64,000 nt of DNA, taken from positions 62,001 to 126,000 of the forward strand of contig JADDOH010002018.1 in assembly GCA_016648135.1 (NCBI GenBank), in the 5' to 3' direction. This document shows positions 1 through 10,520 of the stretch, in pieces. Under the pieces are notes generated by a model. The model saw only the letters and a program-made list of their open reading frames with translations. It was not told where the DNA came from and ran no database searches. Origin of the DNA: Agrypnia vestita. Lineage: Eukaryota; Arthropoda; Insecta; Trichoptera; Phryganeidae. Every line of letters starts with the position of its first letter. Within the stretch, counting starts at the first letter, position 1. Made by a program: the position numbers and the translations under genes.

Positions 1-854
1 ATGGCAGACGCTTAGTGAAATTAAATTTTCATGAAAAGAGAAGATCTTGGTGGGAGAGTATTTGGTTTATACGCTATTGAAAGGCTAACAAGGAAACTGG
101 TTGGAGAGGGTGTCATATAAGTGGTAGTCATGAAACCAAACTTCGGGACATAAGGTGATCGTAAATAGTAGATGTGCTCCATTATTCCACTAGAATCACA
201 TTATACTCAGAAACTTGAGGAGTGTAAACGTTACGTTTAATGTTTGAAGGTACATCGTATAATAATTTTATATGCAAGCACACTTCAAACTGTCTGTGAT
301 AATGTAGTGAATATGAGGTAGGTAGTGTATAAGAGGAGAAGTTATGTAATACATAAAATAAGGATAAGAAAAAGGAAATTTTAACCTTCATCTTATTTTT
401 TTTATCATAATTGACGCATTAGATGTTATTAAATATAAATTAGTATCTAATTTGAAATGAAAAAATAAATTCATACCGACGTAAATCATTTAAATGATTT
501 TTATACCTTATATTATATGTTTTGTACATATAATAAATAAATCAATAAAGAAAATCAAAGATAATTCGATGTTCTATTTTTTTTTCAAAAGATTAATGTA
601 AATATCCAAAGAAATAGCTACTGACAGAATGTATTAAGTCAATCGTTACTTTATTCAACTTATTTTTTTTAAGTAGGTATACCTACGTCTGACTCATTGA
701 TTTCAAACAGTATAATTTGGATTCCTAAAAGACAGTTCTGTATGATGCGGAATTTTTAAAAAAAAAATTATATGATTCTTCGGGTTAACCGAAATTAAAT
801 TTATCTACTTACATTTTAATGACTACAACAACGAAAATTTTTTGGTTGTGGTAA
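1..854. other. AT-rich intergenic DNA, no gene seen
   Basis: Strongly AT-rich with many short homopolymer runs. I see no coding frame with recognisable protein features, no TIR element and no RNA gene. The only open frame of note (182-391, minus) is hydrophobic and low-complexity, as expected by chance. Confidence 0.6.
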
Positions 855-1041
855 TTTTTTTTTTAAAATAGAGATGCGAACACGAAATACGTGTCACATC
901 AATATTCTTACTATTTTCAAACAAAGCTAAACGCTTGCGCTATGAAAATAGGACTAACTTGCTAGTTTGGAGTGAGGTTCGAACCCGCGACCTTTGGATC
1001 ACGAGGCAAGTGTCCTAACCACAAGACCAACAAGCTACTCC
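855..1041 (-). mobile_element. tRNA-derived SINE, family 1, copy A
   Basis: Read on the minus strand, the head is a tRNA-like promoter starting GGAGTAGCTTG, with a box A-like GTGGTTAGGACAC and a perfect box B core GGTTCGAACC. The anticodon region in the best register reads GTG, so the ancestor may be tRNA-His-like. A tRNA-unrelated body and a short poly-A tail (T run at 855-864) follow. The copy at 43017-43290 matches along the full length with about seven differences over 177 bases by eye. The head cannot fold into a clean acceptor stem, so this is a SINE and not a tRNA gene. Confidence 0.85.
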
Positions 1042-1985
1042 ATACAATTATATAAACAATCTCAGTATATCAATAAAGGAATACAATTATATATAATATT
1101 TACTCTCATTTACATTTATTTTAAATAATTTAAGATAATTAAAAAAAAATGATCATGTTTAAAAGACCGCTTTAAAATAGTTGGGAAAAGAATTTGAATA
1201 TTGAAAAGGTGTTAAAATTAGCGAATGCCCAATGCATCATTAGCGAATCGGTAAAATATGCATGAAAGAGTATTTAACGTTCTGAAAATACCGACATACC
1301 TACACGAAAACAAAAAATGCGATGAAATTCGGCAAAAACTGGACTAAAATGTTTGGCAATGATTAATGATTCAGATTTTTTAGAACTTTAAAAATTGCTT
1401 GGATTGATTTTTATAACTGTAATATAAATGAAAAATGTTGTGATTCTTTTATGCTATGGATTTTTAAGTATCTACCGATAGGTGCCATTATACTCTGCAT
1501 TATACGATATTTTTGTTTACATTTTTTTTAATGTAAACAAATTAAATCAAAAATCTTTAAAGAGAATTTATAATAAATTAAGTTTATAACTACTTGAGAT
1601 TTTATATTTAACCACACATTTGAGTTGTACTCGACCTCTCATTAAAAATGTGTATAAAAGATACTTATCCTAACATTCTCATACCATTCTTAGAAATCAT
1701 ATAAATATGAGGTGTGAAACTAATTTTAGAATAAAATTTAGTGAAATTTGGATCAAATGCTTCTAAAACTCTAGGTAATTTGGTTAATTGGATAGTGGCG
1801 GTTACGTTACTCGTCCCCTCATAAGATAGTCTAATAGAAATAATTTCGTAATACACAGAGGTTCACGATTGGATTGGAACCAACTATTAAGAAAATATTT
1901 ATAGCTTGGTAACAAGCTTTATAGCTGGAATAATATTATTTTATTTCAGCGTTACCAGGTTGAGAGTGTAAGACCTGGTCTGCCA
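1042..1985. other. AT-rich intergenic DNA, no gene seen
   Basis: Low-complexity AT-rich sequence with no recognisable repeat ends, RNA gene or coding frame. The 63-codon minus frame at 1665-1856 has no family resemblance that I can see. Confidence 0.55.
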
Positions 1986-2460
1986 TATTTATTTATTTAT
2001 TTATTTAATGATCATGGAAGACCAACAGCACAACAATATACATATTACAATATACATATAAATACACATATTACATAAACAATTATATGGATAAGTACAT
2101 AAGATTCCCAAATTATTATTTAACTTAATTCACGATACGAACTTACGAAAAGCAAATTCAGCAATATCCAAAAATTTTTAATGTTTTGTATGCAATCCCG
2201 AGGATTACCAATTTAAAATGTACTGAATTCTAGATTTTATGTATTTATCCCTTCCATAAGAATGTTTTCTATAAATTTACAGGCTTTGTTTCCAAAAAAA
2301 TCTCAAATTCAGTACAATACAAATTAGTAATCATCAATGACCGCATTACATTTTTTATGGATATTGCTTTTATACCCCATATATAATACCCCATTTTTTT
2401 ACATAAATTTTTACTTTTTTATAATACTTTAAATTTCAAACACAACCAAGTTCCAATAAT
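1986..2460 (-). mobile_element. Probable LINE 3' end with (TTTA)n tail
   Basis: A TTTA tandem run at 1986-2006 is followed by a segment containing GACCAACAGCACAACAATAT. The minus-strand LINE tail at about 45112-45200 has the same order, (TTTA)n then a CTAACAGCACAA segment. The arrangement fits the (AAAT)n-ended 3' untranslated region of a Jockey/R1-like element inserted on the minus strand. No coding part is visible and the right boundary is uncertain. Confidence 0.35.
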
Positions 2461-2493
2461 AATGTATATATTGACTACAATTCATAACAATAT

Positions 2494-2730
2494 ATGTGTA
2501 ACCGTTGTTACTTATTGTTATCAAAATTATCCGAGAAGAAAAATGATTGCAAAGGTCGAAAAGGCAGTCAAGTCACTGATGCGAACGAAAACGGCTACAA
2601 GAAGTACGTTTGCAAATACGTTCCAGAGGGTTGTTCATACATCGGGGTCGGCGCTGTTGGTACTGCGGTCGGGGTGACGCGGGGTGCGGACCTGCAGCCT
2701 CCGCCTCCAGCGGGAGTGGATCAAATATGA
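2494..2730 (+). other. Unassigned open frame and GC island; possible orphan exon
   Basis: A 78-codon frame sits at the start of a GC-raised island (about 2570-2880) within very AT-rich DNA. The middle of the frame has a non-random, lysine- and cysteine-containing segment (DCKGRKGSQ, then YVCKYVPEGC) and the end becomes proline-rich (LQPPPPAG). I do not recognise a family. There is no signal peptide and no clear TATA box. The N-terminal part may be non-coding, with an AG acceptor-like site near 2535. It could be a decayed or single exon, or chance. The GC island continues past the stop, so composition alone does not argue for coding. Confidence 0.2.
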
Positions 2731-2885
2731 TTATCGTCTCGTGACTCGCCTGATGCGGGTCGCGGCCTCCGCAGGTGTCGCCTCGAATTGTTTGCCAAAT
2801 GTGTTAGGATCAAGTCGTCCTGATAAAATAACCCGGCAAATTTGATCAAACCGCAAGATTTGCATTGTGGTCCTTAAATGTACAA
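2731..2885. other. GC-raised island, non-coding
   Basis: Continuation of a GC-rich block with CG-rich words such as GGGTCGCGGCCTCCG. No open frame spans it and no repeat elsewhere in the window matches it. It is a candidate host non-coding element. Confidence 0.3.
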
Positions 2886-3041
2886 ACCTTATGTGAAATG
2901 AAAAAAAAAGAAAATTCTTTACTTTTATATTGAAAACTTCCTTTTGAGCAATGTAAAGCGATCACTTACTACTTTATTTTAACAATATTTTTATAGGTAG
3001 GTAACACAGTTACTGGATTTTGTTCCTAGAAGGTGAATGAA

Positions 3042-3420
3042 TTAATGAATTAATTAATTAATTTATTTATTTACGCCCATTAAAGGCTTTTACAGATGAA
3101 ATTTTTGTAATTTACATTTTTTTTAAAAATTTATATAAAACAATATCAAGTGTAAGCAGTAGATACAAGATATAAAAATAAAAAAGTCGTATAAAAAATA
3201 GAAAAATATTACATAACATTAATAAAGTATATAAAACAATAGGTATCAATCAAGTATGAGCAGTAAAATATAAAATATAAAAATATTAAGTACCTGCATG
3301 TGTAAGTAGTAAAAGGCATAAGCAGTAAAATATGAGTATAGAAATATAAATTACAAAGCAGTGATGTGTATATATATAAAAAAATTATTACATATCTTGA
3401 CATGTACATAGTAATAGTGA
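3042..3420 (-). mobile_element. Probable LINE 3' tail
   Basis: Starts with TTAA/TTTA tandem units (3042-3071), then CGCCCATTAAAGGCTTTTACA. A very similar start, (TTTA)n then GCCCATATGGGCTTTTACA, occurs at 18826-18870, and a looser one (ATACGCCCTTAGGGATTC) at 12735. Several insertions sharing this motif fit the 3' end of a non-LTR element inserted on the minus strand. The rest is low-complexity AT-rich sequence with no reverse transcriptase codons visible. Confidence 0.4.
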
Positions 3421-3616
3421 AAGTTAGTATTGAAATATTATCGTCTCTCTAAGTGTTATCTTTATTTTCACTAGATTGGCATTGAAAATGTCAACCATAT
3501 AACCATATTCATTACCAGTCATTAATATTTTGCTGATCACCGAATTGGACTGGTAATTCATTCTGGAATTATGGCAATGAAAGGTGACAATTTGTCGAGT
3601 TCTATGTAAGCATTAT

Positions 3617-3995
3617 TAAGATAAATTATAGTCTCACAGAGACGAGCTGTGAATGTGAGAATCGTGTGTGTAAGTCTTTTTATATATGTAAATGTATCAT
3701 TACCAGCTGCAAAAATATATGTATACTAGTTCATGAACTGCAGACTACAGATGTCTCTAGTATAGTCCATCCAAATAAAAAAAAGATTCTCAAATTTGAA
3801 CATATACAGAACTTTCAAAATTTGATAATGTGTGGATGTTCTTACGATGGAATTGGTAAACGTTGCATTGTGTAGAGTGATCACTTAAACCAGCTCATAC
3901 AGGTTGTAAGCACTATGCCATCGTATAAAAAGACTTCCACACATGTTTCTCACATTCATAGCTCGTCTCTGTGAGACTTATATGATTTATCTTAA
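3617..3995. mobile_element. TIR element of the CACAGAGACGA family (379 bp)
   Basis: Imperfect terminal inverted repeats of about 65 bp. The left end runs TTAAGATAAATTATAGTCTC then ACAGAGACGAGCTGTGAATG; the right end is the reverse complement with few changes. The interior has no transposase, so it is non-autonomous. A second, interrupted copy lies at 47040-47720. The CACAGAGACGA core is shared with the elements at 9726, 13476, 49275 and 55430. The superfamily is not assigned because no clear target duplication is visible. Confidence 0.7.
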
Positions 3996-4382
3996 TCTGA
4001 TTTATTTTATTATTAACGAGACACTACTACGTCTGGGTACCCCACTGGGTACAAAATAAAAAAAAAAACAGTACATGACTTATTGTTTGTATTAACTCAG
4101 CCCACTATCCTAATTACAATTGATTTTATGTTCTATGGGTTCAGGTGATTCTCAAGAAAATGCATGTTGTGTAGGAATCGGCACAGTACATAATTATATG
4201 TACGACACATAGGTACTTATAGTAAGAGGGAAATACCTAACATTATTATAATGCTGACTTATTCTACTACTTTAAAGAACTCCGGGTCTCTTATATGTGG
4301 TTCAACATAAAAATTTATGTCAGATAAAGAAAGAGAATTAAAAGCTTCACTGAGTATATTTAACTCCAAATCCTCTTCCTAG

Positions 4383-4453
4383 TATACTCTGTATATACTA
4401 CGAGTATACTACGGGTATACTAAGGGTATACTACGAGCATACCACAAGTATGT
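4383..4453. repeat. Degenerate short tandem repeat (about 11-bp unit)
   Basis: Five to six imperfect units close to TATACTACGAG in tandem, with drift (ACGGG, AAGGG, ACGAG, ACCACAAG). No larger element is evident around it. Confidence 0.65.
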
Positions 4454-4954
4454 ATGTAACTCATATTGTAAGGAACGAAGGCAACTTATTACAGAACAGG
4501 TTTTTAAACATCTAGTGTAATAATAAGCAAAAATATACAATAAACTATCACCCTTCTATTTAATTAATTAAATAATACATACAATACTTATCTTAAACGT
4601 GAATTATAATTAACACATATTTTTTATTGTTTGTTAAATTGCTTATCCAGATGTATAATTATCCACAAAAAGATTCTGGAAAATGTAAACCATACCTACC
4701 ACAGACCAACAAAATAAATAGACATTAACTAACAATATCCGGTGCCAATACGTACGCCTTCTTTTAAAAAATTACTATTGTACATGTGTACAATAGTACA
4801 AACAAAAACAAATTGTAAATGTTGAAATAATTATAGAAATATTAAAATAAATACTCCTAAAAATAAGATATCTTAGTAAATAAGTTGCGCTATAATATAA
4901 GAATATATTTTTACTTAAGAAACTAGGCTTGGAACAATATTTAAAAAAAATCGT
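4454..4954. other. AT-rich intergenic DNA, no gene seen
   Basis: Very AT-rich with a short hairpin near 4780-4798 (ATTGTACATGTGTACAAT). Nothing else is recognisable. Confidence 0.5.
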
Positions 4955-5580
4955 CTTTTTACTCCTTTTATATTAACTCATGGCGTCTGCTTGCTTGCCG
5001 GTTTGCCGGGTGAAAAAACTTTGGATCGATTTTTAACCCTTTTCCCGTGATCCAATCAAGCTGAAACATGGCAAGTAGGCTCGTGGCGACGATCAAGAAG
5101 ATCTATCAAATTTTCGTTAAAAAAATTAATAATTATAGTAGAATTTCGGATTTTTAGAAATTTTATTGGTTTTTTCAAATTGGAATCATTAGAAAAGTTT
5201 GCTTACTAGCAACGGCGGCCCGATAATCTCGCGGAATATTTTTTAAATTTGAATTACTCCATCGGTATGCATAATAGGTACTTCACTACGAATGTCTAAA
5301 ATCTAAATTGACTGACAAATGTTTTTAGAATTGAATCTTTAAAGCATGAAGTGTCTTATCAAAGCTCAAAACATCTGACATTTTAGAAATATATTAAATT
5401 ACTGTAAGTTTAGTGTTATGTTATATGTTTTAATTCGTCTTGAATTGTTGTTATATTTTACAAAGAAAGGGAGTATAATAAAAACTTGGTTTTTATGGTT
5501 TACTTTTTTTACTAGTAAATTTATGCAAGATTAAATATTTTAACTGCAGTATAAATGCGTTTTAGACATATTCGAGAGGA
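4955..5580 (-). repeat. Dispersed repeat A, inverted copy
   Basis: The reverse complement matches 23400-23739: both carry GGGTTAAAAATCGATCCAAAG and the AAGCAAGCAAGC-like run, then the ACGAGTTAAAAGACGATTTT end. The far end shows AAAGGGAGTATAATAAAAAC, matching the start of the other copy. Bases 5515-5580 also resemble 30085-30150 (AAGATTAAATA..TTTAACT). No transposase and no TIR were seen. It is probably a non-autonomous element of unknown class. Confidence 0.6.
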
Positions 5581-5659
5581 TATTTTTTACACTCGCCAAA
5601 CTCCATACTCCAAGATTCCATTCCAAAATTTCTTAACTTCAATAATAATAATTAACGGT

Positions 5660-5832
5660 GGCCCTCGTAGCTCAGTAGGTATAATACTGGCTTCTTATAC
5701 CGAGAGTTGCGGATTCCATTTCCGGTGAGGTGACTAATAATCTATGTGATTTACTTAAGCTTGGAGGTGACTAATAATCTATGTGATGTGTTTCGCTTCG
5801 GAAATTGGGCTTATTGGCCTGTTGAAGCGTAA
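5660..5832 (+). mobile_element. tRNA-derived SINE, family 2, copy A (with internal duplication)
   Basis: The head GGCCCTCGTAGCTCAGTAGG is a tRNA-like promoter with box A; box B is degenerate. The body ends in CCTGTTGAAGCGTAATAAAA. Copies at about 23926-24100 and 44345-44510 share the same head-to-tail order. This copy has a 37-bp internal direct duplication: the segment beginning GAGGTGACTAATAATCTATG occurs at 5727 and again at 5764. Acceptor pairing is lost, so this is not a functional tRNA gene. The head is closest to tRNA-Glu or tRNA-Gly. Confidence 0.8.
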
Positions 5833-5860
5833 TAAAATTTTAAAAATTAGAAAAAATCAA

Positions 5861-6539
5861 TAATAAGTTCAACACATATTGAATCCCATGTACAGTCTTA
5901 AGGAGTTCAACATATCGCTGTGGAAAAATTGGCCGATCCAATTAGCGAATCCGTAGTGTAGAGCAGGAGTTTAATTCAAGTATAATAGTGTTATCAAATA
6001 AATAAGTAAATTTTTATACTTGGATAATATGTTAATGCATTTTTAGCATTTTTAATTCACTACTATTATTCACTGCAATTTATAATTTATGACGCACTTG
6101 ATTAGGGAATAGAGTCTTATTCCGGAAGACCACCAAGTGGATCATATTTTTCATAGTCTAACCGAGTACCATATTTGACAAACGGTTGACATTCTTACGG
6201 TTGACATGTAGGTATTGAATGTACGCTTACTATAAAATAAATTTATATTTGGTAATAAACTTCTGCGATAGGTAAAATCTGTGAAAGGTGTTGGGTATCA
6301 AACTAAAAAGAATTCGTTTTATTTGTAAATCGACAATTAAATCAGTTTTGTTATCATCTTTGTTCAGTTTAAAGGAATCACATAAGCAATTACAAAATCA
6401 AACAGAGTCCACCAACAACAAAATCGTGCTTTACAACACCTAAAGAGAAGAATTAACATTTATAAACGTGGGCGGAATATCTAAGGGTATTAAAAATCTG
6501 TAAAAAACGTTGTTTCAAAAATCAAAAACAGAGGAAGAA
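5861..6539. other. AT-rich intergenic DNA, no gene seen
   Basis: No coding frame, repeat boundary or RNA gene is recognised here. Confidence 0.5.
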
Positions 6540-6850
6540 TAACGGTGAACTGGCGGCGCGGGAATTAATCCCTCCGGTAATTTGGGATTTTCAATTTGCA
6601 CGACGGGAATAAAAAAACACTAATTTTATCTTTTTATATTTGGACCGCTCTCAGCAGCCGACCCGTATCTCGAACAACCCTTGCAGCGGGGTGGATCGCA
6701 GAAAGGGTTCTAGCGGAGAGCGGGAAAGCTTGTGCGCATAAATTTCGTGTTTTCAGCTAACGCATTCACGATAATCCGCAGGGTAAATATTTACCATTCT
6801 TACCGTGAAAGCTTGCTAGCAGTTTCGAGCATTATTACCTGAAACAAGAG
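6540..6850. other. GC-raised island, non-coding
   Basis: About 300 bases of higher GC with complex sequence (for example AACTGGCGGCGCGGGAATTA and CGACCCGTATCTCGAACAAC). Stops occur in all frames. It has no second copy in the window and no transposon hallmark. Candidate conserved non-coding or enhancer DNA. Confidence 0.35.
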
Positions 6851-7899
6851 AAAAACAAGTGTGAATAAATATCGCAAGCATATAGAATGAACCTAGTATA
6901 TTTTACATTAAATAAATATGTAATATTATATTGAAAATAAATAAATAACTTATTATTAGGCTACTTAGATATTTTTCAACTATGGCTGAAACAGGGCATC
7001 GACAACATGTAATTTAAGCTGAGTTTTCATGGAGGTCTAGATCCCAAATCAAAAAATGACAAATACTACAGAGCAGTTGTAATAGATACGTGTAATAATA
7101 GCCGTAATATAATCTGAATTATAGGTTTAATTTCTATGTATTTTTTAAATATGTTTTTAAGTAATTGCAATCATATGTGCATTTGTGTACGTTTACTTCT
7201 TTATTTGTAGATTTCATTTAATACATACAATTTTACATCCAATGTACAATATACGTTAATCGTAATTTATTTATTTATTTATTTACATGAAAGATTGAGT
7301 CTTATTTTATTACATTATGACATTACATTCTTTATTACTTGTTATTTATTTATTACATTCAATTCGATTACGTTGGAAAAAATTCGTTGGAACAAATAAT
7401 TATTACCAGTATTATTTAAAATAGAGTGGACTCTCGTACTGGACTTTTTTTATTAAAATAATAACTTGAATTTATGAACATGAAGACAAGAGTCTAGAAT
7501 GAGACTTAATTTATAAAAAAGTGAAAAAAATATATACATATGAATTAATAAAAATGCTACAGGTTTTATTAATAATAATATCTGGGCAAACAAACACCTA
7601 CCGAAAACTCTGGACAAACTAGCAGACGTTTCATTTTTTATTTCCCGTCCGTGGTATTCTTTTCGCTCAAGTTTTTTCGCTTTAATAAGCTCAGTATGAT
7701 GAGCCCAAAAGCAATTTTATGGCCGACAGAATAAAGGGACAATGAATTTGGGGCAAAAGTATTATAATACACGAATAAGAATAATAGTTTTAAAAGGAAT
7801 GGCATAATGTTATAATGTACAATAGTATAGTATCGAAATATGGAAAACATGCATTATATCCAGAAGGGTTGAAGCCAATCGTGAGGGAATAAGGTATTT
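6851..7899. other. AT-rich intergenic DNA with a short (TTTA)n tail
   Basis: A TTTA tandem run at 7266-7285 resembles the LINE 3' tails elsewhere in the window, but no LINE body can be recognised next to it. The rest is unremarkable AT-rich DNA. Confidence 0.45.
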
Positions 7900-8160
7900 G
7901 CGGCTTACATTATTAAATTGGGATCCCGGACCCGAAAGTGGGTTCGCCGGCGTCACCGAAATACGAAGGTTTAAATTGCTCAGGAGTTTGGACTCAAGGT
8001 TGACTATTCAACCGTGCTCAGGCTGAGATAATACCCCTCGCATCGCCGTGACAACTTTCTGCCGTCAACAGAGCCGGGGCGTGGGAGGCAAAACTTCCTA
8101 ATAGAACCTTATAAACACACATAATTAACCGCCCCGAGCGTGTTTTTGTCACAACGTGTC
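7900..8160. other. GC-raised island, non-coding
   Basis: Begins GGGATCCCGGACCCGAAAG and contains CGCCGGCGTCACCG and GAGCCGGGGCGTGGGAGG. There is no open frame of useful length and no related copy in the window. Candidate host regulatory DNA. Confidence 0.35.
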
Positions 8161-8364
8161 TCTACGTTAATATCATCCGGATCTTTTAAGTGACATTAAT
8201 GAAAATAAGCAAGAAAATTTCTTAATGTTCTCAATGACTACGTGGATAAGGAAAGTCGATTAATTATAAGAGCTGTTTAAAGGATCAAATGGAAAACGCA
8301 AACTCTCGTAAAATTGTCTCTAAACAAATTATTTGAAGACAAAATGAAAAATTATCTCTGCATT

Positions 8365-8520
8365 TCAGGTGAAATATTGAGTGTCACTCGATTACAGAGA
8401 CGGGAAGGCTGAATAAAATTCCTTTCCGGGCCATGAAGAGGAAGGCGAGGGTGGGTGCTTCAGGAGGGATCATTAATCATCTCATGTGATTCTGAGAGAT
8501 ACCATTTTATTGCAGTTTCC
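8365..8520. other. GC-raised island, non-coding
   Basis: A short complex block (CGGGCCATGAAGAGGAAGGC..) ending in an AT-rich part with TTAATCAT-type homeodomain-like words. No coding frame and no repeat match. Its function is unknown. Confidence 0.25.
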
Positions 8521-9720
8521 AATATGTAATATTAAAACCAATTCACATCCCGGGTTATATTAATTATTTGAAAGTTTATTTTGTTGCTGAATAATGAATA
8601 CATCACAAAATACGAATAATAGCGTAGCCAATCGAATTTACGTAATTAACAAGAATATACTTTGTGTTAACGACCAATAATGTTTTAGGGGCAATGGTCC
8701 CCGATGGTTCAACAAATTAATGGTTAACACAGAGTTTATTCTTGTTACAACAAAATCATTTTGCAGTTATTGAAGAAATGATATTTATCTCTGATGCATG
8801 AGAAGAACATCGCGCGAAACGAAGAAAAATGTGCTGTGCAAAATAAGTATTACATCACGAAGTTGTGTATTTGATTTCATGGTCCGTTTAACGCCGATAT
8901 CAATTTGGAAAATCATTACTATCATGATAGAGGAAATGGAGCGATTTCCTTGATACAAAATTCGAGTAGACATATATAATATACCACGAATGAGAGAAGA
9001 AAATAGACGTCGTACCACGTCTTAACGGAAGGAGGAAATTCACTGATTTACGGTCTACAGTGACAGCCATTTTGTCCCGGGCTTATTTATATTCAAATAT
9101 TGAACAATGCAGGAATACAAACCGCATTTGATTATCATAAGGGAGAATCCTGAATCTGGGGTGTGGGTATGTATACAAATTGATTCAACGTGAAAAATGT
9201 GATATCCTAAGAAAATTCTGAATGTCGTTGTGTCGTAGCACAAAAAAGACATGTTAAGGCATATATACCATAAAACTTATTTAAGGATAAATATGTATTA
9301 AAAAAGAAACATTGAAAGCAAGGCCAAACAAGTTAAAAACAATATATTCATTTATATTCCACATTAGTCCATTAAAGATTACCTAAGATAACTTAAGTTT
9401 GTTTCTACAACTGACACGTTAATAATTTGTGCTCTATACGAGGAATGATAAATAATTAATTTGCAAGCACATTTATGAATAGTACGTACCTACTCGTATT
9501 TTAGTGGAGACATTTAAGTGGGTGACAGACGATTTTCAAGTCTGTTTATTTTATTTTCAATTTATTTTAATTGTAGCCTATCATCTAAAATAAAATTAAA
9601 ATAAATATAAATAAAGGTGGAAAATCATCATAGTTAATGCAATATATTTAAAATTTGCTTCCTTTATATATACGAGTATATCAACACAAATCGAAAAATA
9701 TTATTAAACACAGTAATTAC
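8521..9720. other. AT-rich intergenic DNA, no gene seen
   Basis: Two minus-strand open frames of 65 and 77 codons lie here but show no domain or composition signal. No repeat is recognised. Confidence 0.5.
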
Positions 9721-9725
9721 TTAAA

Positions 9726-10075
9726 ATAAGTTATAGTCTCACACAGAGACAAAGCCATTTTATATGGGAAAGTTATGTATGAAATGGCGCGGTTATTATA
9801 GGGCTGACGACTTTTCTCGAATACTTTACACAACCCAACGTTCGCAACTCCACCCAAGATAAGAGTAGCACACACATCTATCAAATTTTTGGAAGTTGTA
9901 TGAACGGTTTTTGTCCACCTTGTTTTGAATTTTTATAACCACTATGCTATCGCCATTATGGTACTTTTGAAAATTTGTCATTCCCATGAAACAATTTATC
10001 GATGTCGCCGCTGGTAAATAAAACTCATGTATTTTTTGATAAGAGTATGAAGCAATATTCTTTAATGCATTTACG
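9726..10075 (+). mobile_element. CACAGAGACGAA-family element, degenerate copy
   Basis: Starts TAAGTTATAGTCTCACACAG then AGACAAAGCC and carries the internal landmarks of the family: TATGGGAAAGT, CACACATCTATCAAATTTTT then GGAAGTTGTATG, and AGCAATATTCTTTAATG near the end. These align in order with 13490-13890, 41995-42330 and 55430-55780. No transposase. It is older than the copy at 13410. Confidence 0.65.
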
Positions 10076-10339
10076 AATTATTACGATCCCTCTGGGGACA
10101 AAATCCAATAATTGTGTTCCTAAAAATTTGAACATAATCAAATAAATATTGAATGTTAATAACATAAACGAAACGAGTAAAAAATATTGCATTTTTTATT
10201 GCTACGTTAACGTTTTCTTGGCGCATTACTCAAACAAACACAGTCGAATATTGCAAAACATTCATTCGGGGGAGAATGTTTGCCCAACTTTATTCAACGT
10301 ATTTTCCCGGAAAACATATGGGACAATTATACAGACTCG

Positions 10340-10520
10340 TGCATGTTTGTAATGAGAGATGGGCAAGGAGATAAGAGGAGTGCGAGGGGACACAAGAATA
10401 GAAGAAGATACAGATGTGGAATATTTATAGCGCGGGAAAGAGCTACAGGTCTCTGGACGTTTTAGCGGGATTGCCTTTGTGACAGTTATCGGCCCAGCCG
10501 GGGGGGGGGCTTAGTCTAGC
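10340..10520. other. GC-raised purine-rich island
   Basis: A purine-rich strand (GAGATGGGCAAGGAGATAAG) leading to a G9 run at about 10501-10509. Open frames here are short and unrecognised. Candidate regulatory DNA or a decayed repeat. Confidence 0.25.

Noticed and set aside
960..1041. tRNA gene on the minus strand
   Set aside because: Box A and B are good, but the acceptor stem does not pair, and the same head with the same non-tRNA body recurs at 43113-43290. It is a SINE.
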